Source of the DNA: Clostridia bacterium
GTDB taxonomy: Bacteria > Bacillota > Clostridia > Oscillospirales > CAG-272
Length of the DNA stretch: 47,120 nucleotides
Reading direction: 5' to 3'
NCBI GenBank assembly: GCA_017531925.1
Contig: JAFXKD010000025.1
Location: 1 to 47,120 of the forward strand
Shown here: one piece after another, positions 14,631 through 22,621 of the stretch
How positions within the stretch are numbered: the stretch's first letter is position 1
Layout: each line of letters opens with the position of its first letter
Notes under the pieces: generated by a model
Database searches by the model: none
Seen by the model: the letters and a program-made list of their open reading frames with translations, nothing else
What the model was told of the DNA's origin: nothing
Made by a program: the position numbers and the translations under genes

Positions 14631-15644
14631 ATGTACATTTTAGGAATGGAAAGCTCGTGCGATGAAACGTCGGCTTCCATAGTAGAGATTATTGACGGCA
14701 GACCTTATATCAGGTCTAATATTGTGGCTTCGCAGATAGATATCCACCGTCTTTACGGCGGTGTTGTACCCGAGATAGCGAGTCGCGCACATATAGAGGC
14801 GGTATCGCGTATTACTCACGAGGCGCTTGACGGTGCGGGCATTACCTTAAAGGAGCTTGGTGCTATCGCTGTTACAAGCTCACCGGGACTAATCGGCGCG
14901 TTGCTCGTAGGTGTAAATTTTGCTAAGAGTCTTGCTTTTGCAAACGGTATTCCGCTCGTGCCCGTGGATCACATAAAGGGACACGTTGCGGCTGCATATT
15001 TTGAAAATGAGGATCTGAAGCCTCCGTTTCTTGCGCTCGTTGTTTCGGGTGGACACACATCCATCTATCATATTAAGGATTATGCGGAGTTTGAGGAGCT
15101 TGGAACAACACGCGATGATGCTGCGGGTGAAGCGTTTGACAAGATCGCAAGGGTCATGGGAATGCCATATCCCGGCGGTGCGGCTCTTGACAAGCTCGCT
15201 TACGAGGGAGATCCAAAGGCTATCAAATTTCCTTCTCCCGCGCTTCACGGTGACAATCTTGATTTTTCGTTCTCCGGACTTAAGACGAGCGCGCTGAATT
15301 ATATAAACTCAAGCACTCAAAAGGGATTAGCGATAAGCTATGCGGACGTGGCGGCATCCTATACGGAGTGCGTTGTTAAGGCTATATGCACAAAGGTGGA
15401 TGCGGCTCTTGAAAAGAGCGGAGCGACTATGTTTGCCATCTCGGGCGGAGTTGCCGCTAACTCGCACTTGCGTTCCGCACTTGCGCGGCTTTGCGATAAA
15501 AAGGGAGTAAGATTTGCTATGCCCGACCGTTCTTTGTGCGGTGATAACGGAGCTATGATTGCCCTTGCGGGATATTTCGAATATCAAAAGGGAAATTTTG
15601 CAGACACCTATCTCAATGCGAGCGCATATTCGCCGCTCGACTGA
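14631..15644 (+). CDS. tsaD: tRNA N6-threonylcarbamoyltransferase TsaD
   Basis: 337 residues, the standard length. The opening MYILGMESSCDETSASI is typical. The metal-binding pair is in DHIKGHVAAAYF (His-x3-His), the glycine-rich ATP region in VVSGGHTSIYHI and the C-terminal GGVAANSHLRSAL and CGDNGAMIA motifs are present. It transfers the threonylcarbamoyl group from TsaC product to A37 of ANN-decoding tRNAs, with TsaB and TsaE. It is in an operon with rimI. Confidence 0.97.
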   Translation: MYILGMESSCDETSASIVEIIDGRPYIRSNIVASQIDIHRLYGGVVPEIASRAHIEAVSRITHEALDGAGITLKELGAIAVTSSPGLIGALLVGVNFAKSLAFANGIPLVPVDHIKGHVAAAYFENEDLKPPFLALVVSGGHTSIYHIKDYAEFEELGTTRDDAAGEAFDKIARVMGMPYPGGAALDKLAYEGDPKAIKFPSPALHGDNLDFSFSGLKTSALNYINSSTQKGLAISYADVAASYTECVVKAICTKVDAALEKSGATMFAISGGVAANSHLRSALARLCDKKGVRFAMPDRSLCGDNGAMIALAGYFEYQKGNFADTYLNASAYSPLD

Positions 15645-15654
15645 TTTTGACAGG

Positions 15655-15742
15655 TTTTCCACATTCAGCCTGTGGAAAACTCTGTGGAAAATGTGGAAAA
15701 CTTGTTTTTTTAGGCATTTTTATGGCTTTTGCCTGTGGAAAA
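15655..15742. repeat. Cluster of five DnaA-box-like 9-mers
   Basis: TTTTCCACA occurs once on the plus strand (15655-15663) and its complement TGTGGAAAA four times (15671-15679, 15683-15691, 15692-15700, 15734-15742). Each differs by one base from the DnaA box TTATCCACA. A T-tract (TTGTTTTTTTAGG) separates the last copy. The cluster fills the 137-bp space between tsaD and rex and could be a DnaA-responsive regulatory region. Confidence 0.65.
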
Positions 15743-15781
15743 CTCAAAAATTAATGATGTTAATATAGACGAGGTAACTTT

Positions 15782-16465
15782 ATGAAGGAAAAAGATATTG
15801 CAGTTAACGGTGAGGAACAGACACCGATCTCCAAGGATAACGTTTCAAGCGCGGTGATCAAGAGACTTCCGAGATATTTCAGATATCTTAGGATACTTAT
15901 CCGCGAGGGTAAAATGAGGATAAGCTCCGCGGAGCTTTCACGCAGAATGAATATAACCGCGAGCCAGATCCGTCAGGACCTTAACTGCTTTGGCGGCTTC
16001 GGTCAGCAGGGATACGGATACAACGTGAACTATCTTTACGCGCGCATCTGCGAGCTTCTTGGCGTCAGTGCGGGATTTCAGGCGGTAATTATCGGCGGTG
16101 GTAATCTCGGACGCGCCCTTGCAAAGAACGAGATGTTTGAAAAACGCGGTGTTGACGTGGTGGCGATTTTCGACGTTGATGAAGCGCTTGTCGGAACCAA
16201 CGTTAACGATATTCCGATCCTTCACATAGACGAATTTGAAAGATACGCCGCAACTCACACCGTTGATATGGCGGTGCTTACACTCCCCAAAGCGCAGGCG
16301 CTTGAAATGGCGCAGAGGATCGCTGAGACGGATATTGGCGGTATATGGAATTTTACGGGTCAGGAGCTTGACAGTGTTGACAGTAATCTTATAGTTGAGA
16401 ACGTTCACCTTGGCGACTCTCTTATGACTCTTAACTACAGACTTCATTCAAAGAATAACGAGTAA
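15782..16465 (+). CDS. rex: Redox-sensing transcriptional repressor Rex
   Basis: 227 residues. The winged helix (about 24-90) has LPRYFRYLRILIREGKMRIS and the recognition helix TASQIRQDLNCFGGFGQQGYGY, which are diagnostic. The Rossmann domain begins at AVIIGGGNLGRAL (about 100-112), and the C-terminal swapped helix ends in NYRLHS. Rex senses the NADH/NAD+ ratio and represses fermentation and anaerobic genes. Start ATG has GAGGTAA upstream. It is followed by dnaD and dnaI-like genes with gaps of 5 and 8 nt, a combination suggesting that the DnaA-box cluster upstream might act on the whole unit. Confidence 0.96.
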   Translation: MKEKDIAVNGEEQTPISKDNVSSAVIKRLPRYFRYLRILIREGKMRISSAELSRRMNITASQIRQDLNCFGGFGQQGYGYNVNYLYARICELLGVSAGFQAVIIGGGNLGRALAKNEMFEKRGVDVVAIFDVDEALVGTNVNDIPILHIDEFERYAATHTVDMAVLTLPKAQALEMAQRIAETDIGGIWNFTGQELDSVDSNLIVENVHLGDSLMTLNYRLHSKNNE

Positions 16466-16470
16466 GCATT

Positions 16471-17451
16471 ATGAAAAAGAACGAAAAAATACATATCAGA
16501 CTGAACTTTGAGAGTGAGGTCACGGTGCTTCCCGCATCCGTCATCCCTTTTATAGATAAAGCCAAGAAATTTGACATAAAGGTGCTTATGCTCATCTCAT
16601 CCTCCGAAAAATACAGAAGGGGGAAGTATCTTTCCGAGCTTGCATCCGCGCTTGAGTGTGAGGAGGGGGCGATTGAAGCATCCGTTTCCTTCTGGAACGG
16701 TACGGGCGTGCTTTCGCTTGATGACGGTGCGGTCCCTTCCGAGAAAAAGCCCGCTGCTGCGGTTGATAAAAAGGTAGTGCCGAATCGTGTAAAGGTCTCC
16801 GAGCTTCCGCAATACACGACCTCCGAGCTTAATTCCTTGCTTGAAAAGCACAGGCACGTGGTTGGTCTTGTTGACGAGTGCCAGAACGTTCTTGGCAAGA
16901 TCTTTACGGCGGCGGACATTAAGGTACTTATGGGAATGGTCGATTTTCTCGGACTTGATAACGACTATATCCTCGTTATTATGCACTATGCGGCAAGAAA
17001 AGAAATGAAGTCGATGAGATATATTGAAAAGATCGCTGTTTCCTGCCTTGATGACGGCTTTACCGATGCGGCAGTTCTTCAGGAGGCGCTCTATGCCCGT
17101 GAGGAAAAGGAAGCCGCTGAGACAAAGATCAAGAATATTTTCGGACTTGGTGCGAGAAAGCTCACGTCAAAGGAGAAAAAGTGCGTTGAGGCTTGGATAT
17201 CCACCTACAGCTTTGCTCCCGAGATCATAGAAAGAGCCTACGATATAACCGTTGGTGCAACGGGCAAGCCATCCATTCCTTATGCGCACGCGATACTTGA
17301 GAGATGGTTCAACGAGGGAATAAAGACCGTCGAGCAGGTCGATGCCCTCGTCGCTCAGCGTGAGGTGGAAAAGGCGACGGACGGCTCAAGCTTTAATATT
17401 GACGAATTCTTCAACGCCGCGCTTGATCGCAGCTATGCAGATAAGAAATAG
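16471..17451 (+). CDS. DnaD/DnaB-type replication initiation protein
   Basis: 326 residues. The N-terminal half (about 1-85) looks like the winged-helix DnaD N domain, followed by a charged linker. Two DnaB_2 type helical regions follow: about 115-195 (LPQYTTSELNSLLEKHRHVV, then MVDFLGLDNDYILVIMHYA) and about 225-305 (ARKLTSKEKKCVEAWISTYS, then EIIERAYDITVGATGKPS, then AHAILERWFNEG). Proteins of this type remodel DNA and help load the replicative helicase at oriC and during restart. The neighbouring helicase-loader gene 8 nt downstream fits a primosome role. Confidence 0.88.
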   Translation: MKKNEKIHIRLNFESEVTVLPASVIPFIDKAKKFDIKVLMLISSSEKYRRGKYLSELASALECEEGAIEASVSFWNGTGVLSLDDGAVPSEKKPAAAVDKKVVPNRVKVSELPQYTTSELNSLLEKHRHVVGLVDECQNVLGKIFTAADIKVLMGMVDFLGLDNDYILVIMHYAARKEMKSMRYIEKIAVSCLDDGFTDAAVLQEALYAREEKEAAETKIKNIFGLGARKLTSKEKKCVEAWISTYSFAPEIIERAYDITVGATGKPSIPYAHAILERWFNEGIKTVEQVDALVAQREVEKATDGSSFNIDEFFNAALDRSYADKK

Positions 17452-17459
17452 GAGTGTCT

Positions 17460-18434
17460 ATGGGATACAATAATTCAGTTTACAAAAAAATATACGAAGA
17501 ATATTCGCAGAAATATCTCATAGCGCGCCAGAGAGCCGACGACAGAGCGCGTGAGCTAAGATCTGTGATCCCCGAGCTTGCAAGACTCGACAAGGAGCTT
17601 TCGCTCGTGGGTATAGAGATACTTCAGGCGTCCCTTTCGGGCGGTGATACGATGTCCAAAATAGCTCAGATAAGGGAGAAGAACGAGGCTCTTCAGGCAA
17701 AGAGGGGCGCGCTTCTTGAGGCATACGGATATCCTGCGGATTATTCCGACGTTAAGTACGAATGTGCAGCGTGCTGTGACACAGGCTTTATTGAGAACAC
17801 GATGTGCTCTTGTATGAGGGAGGCACTCGTGCTTGCGGGAATTGAGAACAGCGGCTTTGCATCGCTTATCAGAGAGCAGAGCTTTGATAATTTCTCGCTC
17901 GATTACTATAAAAAAAGTCCCGCGCATCTTGACAGAATGACGTGGAACAGAGATTTTCTTATTCGTTATGCAGATACATTTGACGTGAGGACCTCGCCGA
18001 GCATTTTGATGATGGGTGGCACCGGACTTGGCAAAACGCATCTTTCAAGCGCGGTGGCAAGGCGCGTTATCGAGAGGGGAAGCGACGTCTTCTATACGGG
18101 CGCTATCGATCTTTTCTCGCAATTTGAAACGCAGAGGTTCAAGACCTATACCAACGAGCCTAACGAGCTTATTGAGCGTTATTTTGAGTGTGATCTGCTT
18201 ATTATCGACGATCTTGGAACGGAGATAATCAATCAGTTCACAGTCTCAACGCTTTACAATCTTTTAAACGACAGGCTGAGCCGCAAAAAGCCCACCATAA
18301 TAAGCACCAATCTTTCAAAGGACGATATTCAGAAGAAATATACCGACCGTATTACGAGCCGTATGTTCGGAGAGTATCAGGTGCTGTTCTTTATGGGAAC
18401 GGACGTAAGGGCGCAAAAGCTTATGAAAAGATAA
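17460..18434 (+). CDS. DnaI/DnaC-like helicase loader ATPase
   Basis: 324 residues from ATG at 17460, with AGGAG 5 nt upstream; a GTG at 17454 overlaps that site and is less likely. An N-terminal coiled region is followed by a cysteine cluster (CAACCDTGF, then MCSCM, about 104-121) that probably binds zinc as in DnaI. The AAA+ domain has Walker A GGTGLGKTHL, Walker B LLIIDDLGTE, sensor 1 PTIISTNLS and an arginine finger region ITSRMFGEY. It should load the replicative helicase onto DNA. A terminator closes the rex-dnaD-dnaI unit at 18439. Confidence 0.92.
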   Translation: MGYNNSVYKKIYEEYSQKYLIARQRADDRARELRSVIPELARLDKELSLVGIEILQASLSGGDTMSKIAQIREKNEALQAKRGALLEAYGYPADYSDVKYECAACCDTGFIENTMCSCMREALVLAGIENSGFASLIREQSFDNFSLDYYKKSPAHLDRMTWNRDFLIRYADTFDVRTSPSILMMGGTGLGKTHLSSAVARRVIERGSDVFYTGAIDLFSQFETQRFKTYTNEPNELIERYFECDLLIIDDLGTEIINQFTVSTLYNLLNDRLSRKKPTIISTNLSKDDIQKKYTDRITSRMFGEYQVLFFMGTDVRAQKLMKR

Positions 18435-18438
18435 AAAT

Positions 18439-18466
18439 AAAGACCCTTATCTAAGGGTCTTTAAAT
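18439..18466 (+). terminator. Terminator after the helicase-loader gene
   Basis: Arms AAAGACCCTTA and TAAGGGTCTTT with a TC loop, followed by AAATTT. The A-tract on the left side also makes it usable for the convergent small gene at 18475. Confidence 0.75.
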
Positions 18467-18474
18467 TTGATAGA

Positions 18475-18684
18475 TCAAACTGTGGGGTCCTCACACTGAA
18501 TGCACTCGCATTCGCAGTTGTCATCCTCTTCAAGGAAGAGATCGTCACACTCGTCCTCGTGAGAGTAAACCTTTGCAAGATCCTTTACGAAGAGCTTGTA
18601 AACAACGAAAGCGATCGCCGTGAAAGCGGCGATAACCGCAAGTGTGATAGCGATGATCTTACCGTAATTTGTTCTTTTTTCCAT
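18475..18684 (-). CDS. Small membrane protein with acidic Cys-rich tail
   Basis: 69 residues from ATG at 18684, chosen because GGAGG lies 8 nt upstream; the frame extends five codons further but into the ribosome site. One hydrophobic helix (about residues 10-31, IIAITLAVIAAFTAIAFVVY) follows a short basic start. The C-terminal half is strongly acidic and ends with four cysteines in CECECIQC. The cysteine pattern could hold a metal, or could be oxidised if outside. I do not recognise the family. It has its own promoter (18718-18746), which supports it being a real gene. Confidence 0.75.
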   Translation of the reverse strand: MEKRTNYGKIIAITLAVIAAFTAIAFVVYKLFVKDLAKVYSHEDECDDLFLEEDDNCECECIQCEDPTV

Positions 18685-18717
18685 AGCTTCAGCCTCCAAA
18701 AATATTTTTCTATCTAC

Positions 18718-18746
18718 AGTATAACACCAAATCCCGAAAAATGCAA
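18718..18746 (-). promoter_or_regulatory. Promoter of the small membrane protein gene
   Basis: On the minus strand TTGCAT (18741-18746), a 17-nt spacer and TATACT (18718-18723). Confidence 0.55.
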
Positions 18747-18787
18747 TATTTTTTTCAAAAATAATTTAAACATTTATTGAGGTATGT

Positions 18788-19609
18788 ATGAACTACAACG
18801 AGCTTATAAAGAGGCTTAAGACGGTTTCTCCCGAGGAATATGAATACGAGGCGAGGCTGCTTACAGAGAGCTTTACAGATAAAAAAATTTCATATATACT
18901 TTCTCACAGAGATGAGGATATATGCTCTGCCGAGCTTGAATCAGCTCTTCTGAGGCGCGAGAGCAGGGAGCCGCTTCAGTATATTCTTGGCAAATGGGAG
19001 TTTTACAGACAAGAGTATTTCGTTGATGAGAATTGCTTAATCCCGCGCTCGGATACGGAGATACTCGTTGAGAGGGCGATAGAGCTCTTACCTATGGGGG
19101 CAAGCTTTATTGATCTTTGTACGGGTAGCGGTTGTATTGCCGTATCCACTCTTGCCGAAAGGAAGGATCTTTGTGCGGTTATGGTGGATAAGTTTCCAAA
19201 AACTCTTGATATCGCTATAAAAAATGCCGCACATAACGGTGTTTTGGACAGGACTGTTCCGATGCTTTTTGACGTGCTTTCGGAGGAGGATAGATTATGC
19301 GGCAGGGTATTTGATGCGATACTTTCAAATCCGCCATATATTCGTCCCGAGGTGATAGAGGGACTCTCCGAGGAAGTGAAAAGGGAACCGTATGCTGCGC
19401 TGTACGGCGGCGAGGACGGTCTATTATTCTATGACAAGATCGTGAAGGATTATTCAAAATTTTTAAAGGATGGCGGATTTATCCTCTTTGAGATAGGATA
19501 TGACCAGGCGGAGGATATAAAAAGGATCTCCGAAGGTAACGGATTTTGCTGTGAGATATTCAAGGATTACGGCGGATGTGACAGAGTTGCATATTTAAAG
19601 AAAAAATAA
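18788..19609 (+). CDS. prmC: Release factor glutamine methyltransferase PrmC
   Basis: 273 residues. The N-terminal helical domain (1-75) includes REPLQYILGKWEFYRQEYFV, followed by LIPRSDTEILVE. The SAM site is FIDLCTGSGCIAV and the catalytic motif is LSNPPYI. It methylates the glutamine of the GGQ motif in RF1/RF2. In many Firmicutes it lies next to prfA; here it stands alone between the small membrane gene and rluB. The ribosome site before ATG is weak (TTGAGG). Confidence 0.94.
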   Translation: MNYNELIKRLKTVSPEEYEYEARLLTESFTDKKISYILSHRDEDICSAELESALLRRESREPLQYILGKWEFYRQEYFVDENCLIPRSDTEILVERAIELLPMGASFIDLCTGSGCIAVSTLAERKDLCAVMVDKFPKTLDIAIKNAAHNGVLDRTVPMLFDVLSEEDRLCGRVFDAILSNPPYIRPEVIEGLSEEVKREPYAALYGGEDGLLFYDKIVKDYSKFLKDGGFILFEIGYDQAEDIKRISEGNGFCCEIFKDYGGCDRVAYLKKK

Positions 19610-19637
19610 AAGACGGTTACACCGTCTTTTATTTTTT
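19605..19637. terminator. Bidirectional terminator between prmC and rluB
   Basis: Arms AAAAGACGG and CCGTCTTTT around TTACA. It overlaps the last bases of both convergent genes and has A and T tracts on either side. Confidence 0.8.
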
Positions 19638-20342
19638 TAGCTTATTTATTTCGTCGTTTGTAAGATATCTCCATTTACCTATCTGCAGGTCCCCGAGCTT
19701 TATCGAGCCAATCACTACTCGAGTGAGCTTTGCAACCTTCAAGCCCACCTGCTCGCACATTTTTCTTATCTGGCGGTTTCTGCCCTCATAAAGCGTCATG
19801 CGAAGTGTTGTGAATCTATCATCCTTTGATAAAAATTCGGTCTTGACGGGGAGAAGGACGTATCCGTCCACGGTCATAGAGCTGTTTAAGGTGTTCAGCT
19901 GCTCTGTGGTGACCTTGCCGACCACCTCTACCTCATAGATTTTTGGTATTTCGTGGCGAGGATGGGTGAGCTTATTGGTAAGCTCTCCGTCATTGGTCAT
20001 AAGAATCAGCCCCTGAGAATTGAGGTCCAGTCTGCCCACGGGATACACGCGCGTTCCGCATTTTACAAGATCGGTCACGCAGGTGCGGTTCTTTTCGTCC
20101 CTTGCGCTCGTTACTACTCCGCAGGGCTTATTCAATAGAATATAAACGCGCTTCTCGTCCTTTTGGGGCAGTATCCTTCTGCCCTTGTATTCGACGACGT
20201 CGGTTTCCGGGTCGATCTTATCGCCAAGCTCCGCTTGGATACCGTTGACCTTGACCTTTCCCGCTTTTATCTCCTCCTCGGCGGCTCGTCGGGAAAGAAC
20301 GCCGCAGTCGGTAAAATATTTTTGAAGTCTTATCTTTTCCAT
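19629..20342 (-). CDS. rluB: 23S rRNA pseudouridine synthase, RluB family
   Basis: 237 residues. An S4 RNA-binding domain at 1-50 (RLQKYFTDCGVLSRRAAEEEI) precedes the RsuA/RluB catalytic domain. The catalytic aspartate lies in VGRLDLNSQGLILMTND, and EGRNRQIRKM is the C-terminal family motif. It modifies U2605-type sites of 23S rRNA in model species. It is the last gene of the scpA-scpB-gerW-dac series, a common clostridial arrangement, and its start overlaps the upstream carboxypeptidase end by 13 nt. Confidence 0.93.
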   Translation of the reverse strand: MEKIRLQKYFTDCGVLSRRAAEEEIKAGKVKVNGIQAELGDKIDPETDVVEYKGRRILPQKDEKRVYILLNKPCGVVTSARDEKNRTCVTDLVKCGTRVYPVGRLDLNSQGLILMTNDGELTNKLTHPRHEIPKIYEVEVVGKVTTEQLNTLNSSMTVDGYVLLPVKTEFLSKDDRFTTLRMTLYEGRNRQIRKMCEQVGLKVAKLTRVVIGSIKLGDLQIGKWRYLTNDEINKLKK

Positions 20343-21475
20343 TTAATAAATCCTCTAAGTATATTATTTAGCCACTCGAAAAGGCTGAATCGGTAATGCT
20401 CTTGCATTACGTCCTCGCAAGCGTAAAGAGAACAGGATGCCATTATCCTTCCGTTACATACATATACTGCTTTGCCTATCTCATCGCCCTTATTTATCTT
20501 TGCAAAGAGAAAGCGCGGCGCATATATTTTCACCTCTATACTATCTGCAAGCTCGCTTTGTATCAGCAGTGACGGTTCTTCAATGCTTGATACGATGATG
20601 CTTTTTTTATTTCCCGATACCACGGGAAGGGTAAGTGATATGCTTTCAAGCCTTACGCGTTTATAATTTGAAAATCCAAAATCGTAAAGTGAGGTGTGAT
20701 CCGACCAATCGTTTGGGGCGTTCAGAGTTACGGATATAAGTCGAAGTCCGTCGCACTCTGCAAGTGTTACGAGGCATCTGCCGCTCTTCTTGGTAAAGCC
20801 CGTCTTTCCTGCGATAACGCGTTCATCGCTCTTTAAAAGGCGGTTATGGTTTATCAGCACGCGCGTTCCGTCATCCTGTTTAGGAATCACCGTTTTATAC
20901 GTTCTGCAGATCTTCATAAACTCTTCGTTATTTGAAGAGTACGCCATAATTTTGGCAAGCTCACGCGCGGTGGTATAATGATCCTCTGCGTCAAGTCCGT
21001 GCGGGTTTGAAAAATGCGTGTTGCAGAGTCCAAGGAGCTCTGCTTTTTCGTTCATCATATATAAAAATGCTTCAAGCGAGCCTGCGACCGCAACGGCTAT
21101 CGCGACCGAGGCATCATTAGCGGAGGATAAGAGAAGGGAATAGAGAAGCGCCTCAAGGGTAATTCTTTCACCCTCTGCAAGATAAACGGACGAGCCCTCG
21201 ACGCCCACTGCCTCCCTTGGTACCTTAACGACCGTATCAAGAGGAATTCCCGATTCAAGGGCGACAATGGCCGTCATTACCTTGGTAGTGGAAGCCATAG
21301 GAAGTCTCTTGTCCGCATTCTTTGAATACAAAAGCTTACCGCTGTCCGCGTCCATAAGGCAGGCGGAGCTTGCCGATACTTTCCCAATGGAGTTATCCTG
21401 CGCGAAAGCCTGAAGAGGAGCTATAAACAGAGCCAAAAATGTAATAAAAGCCGATATTCTAATTAAAATCTTCAT
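20330..21475 (-). CDS. D-alanyl-D-alanine carboxypeptidase, S11 family (DacF-like)
   Basis: 381 residues with a signal peptide (about 1-25, cut after AFA). All three penicillin-binding motifs are present: STTK (Ser62-Lys65), SAN (118-120) and KTG (224-226). A C-terminal PBP5-like domain follows (about 275-355) and a terminal amphipathic helix (FSLFEWLNNILRGFIKWKR) would lie on the membrane. It trims the terminal D-Ala from stem peptides outside the cytoplasmic membrane. The neighbourhood with GerW, ScpA/B and RluB resembles the dacF region of Bacillus, so a role in the spore cortex is plausible. A hairpin overlaps its Shine-Dalgarno. Confidence 0.92.
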   Translation of the reverse strand: MKILIRISAFITFLALFIAPLQAFAQDNSIGKVSASSACLMDADSGKLLYSKNADKRLPMASTTKVMTAIVALESGIPLDTVVKVPREAVGVEGSSVYLAEGERITLEALLYSLLLSSANDASVAIAVAVAGSLEAFLYMMNEKAELLGLCNTHFSNPHGLDAEDHYTTARELAKIMAYSSNNEEFMKICRTYKTVIPKQDDGTRVLINHNRLLKSDERVIAGKTGFTKKSGRCLVTLAECDGLRLISVTLNAPNDWSDHTSLYDFGFSNYKRVRLESISLTLPVVSGNKKSIIVSSIEEPSLLIQSELADSIEVKIYAPRFLFAKINKGDEIGKAVYVCNGRIMASCSLYACEDVMQEHYRFSLFEWLNNILRGFIKWKR

Positions 21476-21484
21476 AAAAACCCA

Positions 21485-21510
21485 CCTCGGAAGTATTATA
21501 CTTTCCGAGG
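21485..21510 (-). promoter_or_regulatory. Hairpin overlapping the ribosome site of the carboxypeptidase
   Basis: Arms CCTCGGAA (21485-21492) and TTCCGAGG (21503-21510). On the minus strand the 3' arm supplies GAGG of the GAGGTGG ribosome site, and GGGTTTTT follows before ATG. It could be a weak terminator after gerW or could hide the ribosome site. Confidence 0.45.
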
Positions 21511-21527
21511 CACGGTTTTATTACTTA

Positions 21528-21959
21528 TTATTTTACTATTTCCTCAACCACTACCTGCTCGGGCTTATCGTTTTTGCCCTCAAAGATATTCTTGATCTTC
21601 TGAATGATCTCGGGTGAGCGGTCAAGAAGGTCGCACGCCTGCTCAACGGGATCGATACCGGTCTTACCCTCAACGCTGATAAATTCGGTCCTTCCGTCCT
21701 TGTTTACCGAGAGGAAGCCAACGGGAGTAACACTCATACCGCTACCGCCTCCGCCTCCGAATTTTGAGGATTTCTGAGGTGTGGCGCTGCCGTCAACTCC
21801 GCCCGTTGCAAAGCCTACGCTGAGCTTTGAGATGGGGATGATGGTTGTACCGTTTGAAAGCTCGATGGGATTTCCAACGACTGTATTGGAGTCGAGCATA
21901 CTTTTGATGTTTTCAAAGGATGTTTTGAACATCGTGTCAAATCTGTTTTCGTTTGCCAT
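21528..21959 (-). CDS. GerW/YtfJ family spore protein
   Basis: 143 residues, the normal length. The family pattern is complete: an N-terminal helical region (FDTMFKTSFENIKSML), the VVGNPIELSNGTTIIPISKLSVGFA strands, a glycine-rich loop with GGGGGSG (about 68-75) and the VTPVGFLSVNKDG segment. In Bacillus YtfJ/GerW is made in the forespore and needed for normal germination. It sits directly downstream of the DUF2953 gene, as is common in Clostridia and Bacillus, where DUF2953 and GerW genes are neighbours. Confidence 0.92.
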   Translation of the reverse strand: MANENRFDTMFKTSFENIKSMLDSNTVVGNPIELSNGTTIIPISKLSVGFATGGVDGSATPQKSSKFGGGGGSGMSVTPVGFLSVNKDGRTEFISVEGKTGIDPVEQACDLLDRSPEIIQKIKNIFEGKNDKPEQVVVEEIVK

Positions 21960-21962
21960 TTT

Positions 21963-22586
21963 TCAGTTTCCTTTCGGTTTGATGTATTTAAGCCTGATAT
22001 ATCTAAAAAGTGTTTTTACAAGTGTTCTTAGCGCTCCGAAAACGCTTATGGAAAGAGTGATGTTAATGCTTATGTTGCTCTTTTCCGAAACGAAGTCGGG
22101 CTCGATGATTATAGAGCTTTTTTTGATCCTTGAAAGATTGGTGATCTCGTCAAGAAGATCCACAAGGCAGGCGGCAGCTCCGGAGACTACTCCGTATAGG
22201 ATGGCTGTTTTTGCCGCATCGGATGTGGCGACTGTAATATGGATCCTTGCAAGCTTTACTCGCAAATGACCCGAAAAAACGGTAAAGAACGCCTTGACCG
22301 TTTGCACCACGGTCAGTATCTTAGAGCTTAGCTCGTCCTTCTCCTTATCTGCCAAGGCTTTATCCTTAATGAAGGTGCTTGGCTGATCCTGCTTTTTCTT
22401 TTGCTTTTTATCGTGCTTTTTTGCATTGAACTTTTTGTTTTTCTGAGGGAAAAGCCTGATCTTTATAAAAAGCACGCGCAGATATACTGAAAATTCTTCT
22501 TCATATCTTATGTTGAGGTTTATTCTCAGCGCAAGGATCAGGCATATCAGCGCAAGTATCCCAAGAATTATATAAAGGGCAATAAT
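21963..22586 (-). CDS. DUF2953 membrane protein with apparent ATT start
   Basis: 207 residues if initiated at ATT (22584-22586). The only canonical start in frame, GTG at 22475, would remove 37 residues that read as a typical N-terminal membrane helix (IALYIILGILALICLILALR) plus the family segment INLNIRYEEEF. A Shine-Dalgarno AAAGGAGG (GGAGG at 22595-22599) lies 8 nt before this ATT, and an in-frame TGA just upstream rules out a longer form. No ribosome site precedes GTG 22475. The rest has a Lys-rich loop (NKKFNAKKHDKKQKKKQD) and the C-terminal DUF2953 region (INITLSISVFGALR). The gene lies between scpB and gerW. The family is linked to sporulation by context only. Confidence 0.75.
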   Translation of the reverse strand: MIALYIILGILALICLILALRINLNIRYEEEFSVYLRVLFIKIRLFPQKNKKFNAKKHDKKQKKKQDQPSTFIKDKALADKEKDELSSKILTVVQTVKAFFTVFSGHLRVKLARIHITVATSDAAKTAILYGVVSGAAACLVDLLDEITNLSRIKKSSIIIEPDFVSEKSNISINITLSISVFGALRTLVKTLFRYIRLKYIKPKGN

Positions 22587-22594
22587 AAGCTCTC

Positions 22595-22602
22595 CCTCCT
22601 TT
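22595..22602 (-). promoter_or_regulatory. Ribosome binding site that decides the DUF2953 start
   Basis: The minus strand reads AAAGGAGG, 8 nt before ATT at 22586. No ATG, GTG or TTG in the right frame lies within reach of it. Confidence 0.65.
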
Positions 22603-22621
22603 CAACAAAGTGTAAGCAGCT

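Noticed and set aside
15655..15742. Chromosomal origin oriC
   Set aside because: The box cluster lacks adjacent dnaA or dnaN and a clear long AT-rich unwinding region; a regulatory cluster is more likely.
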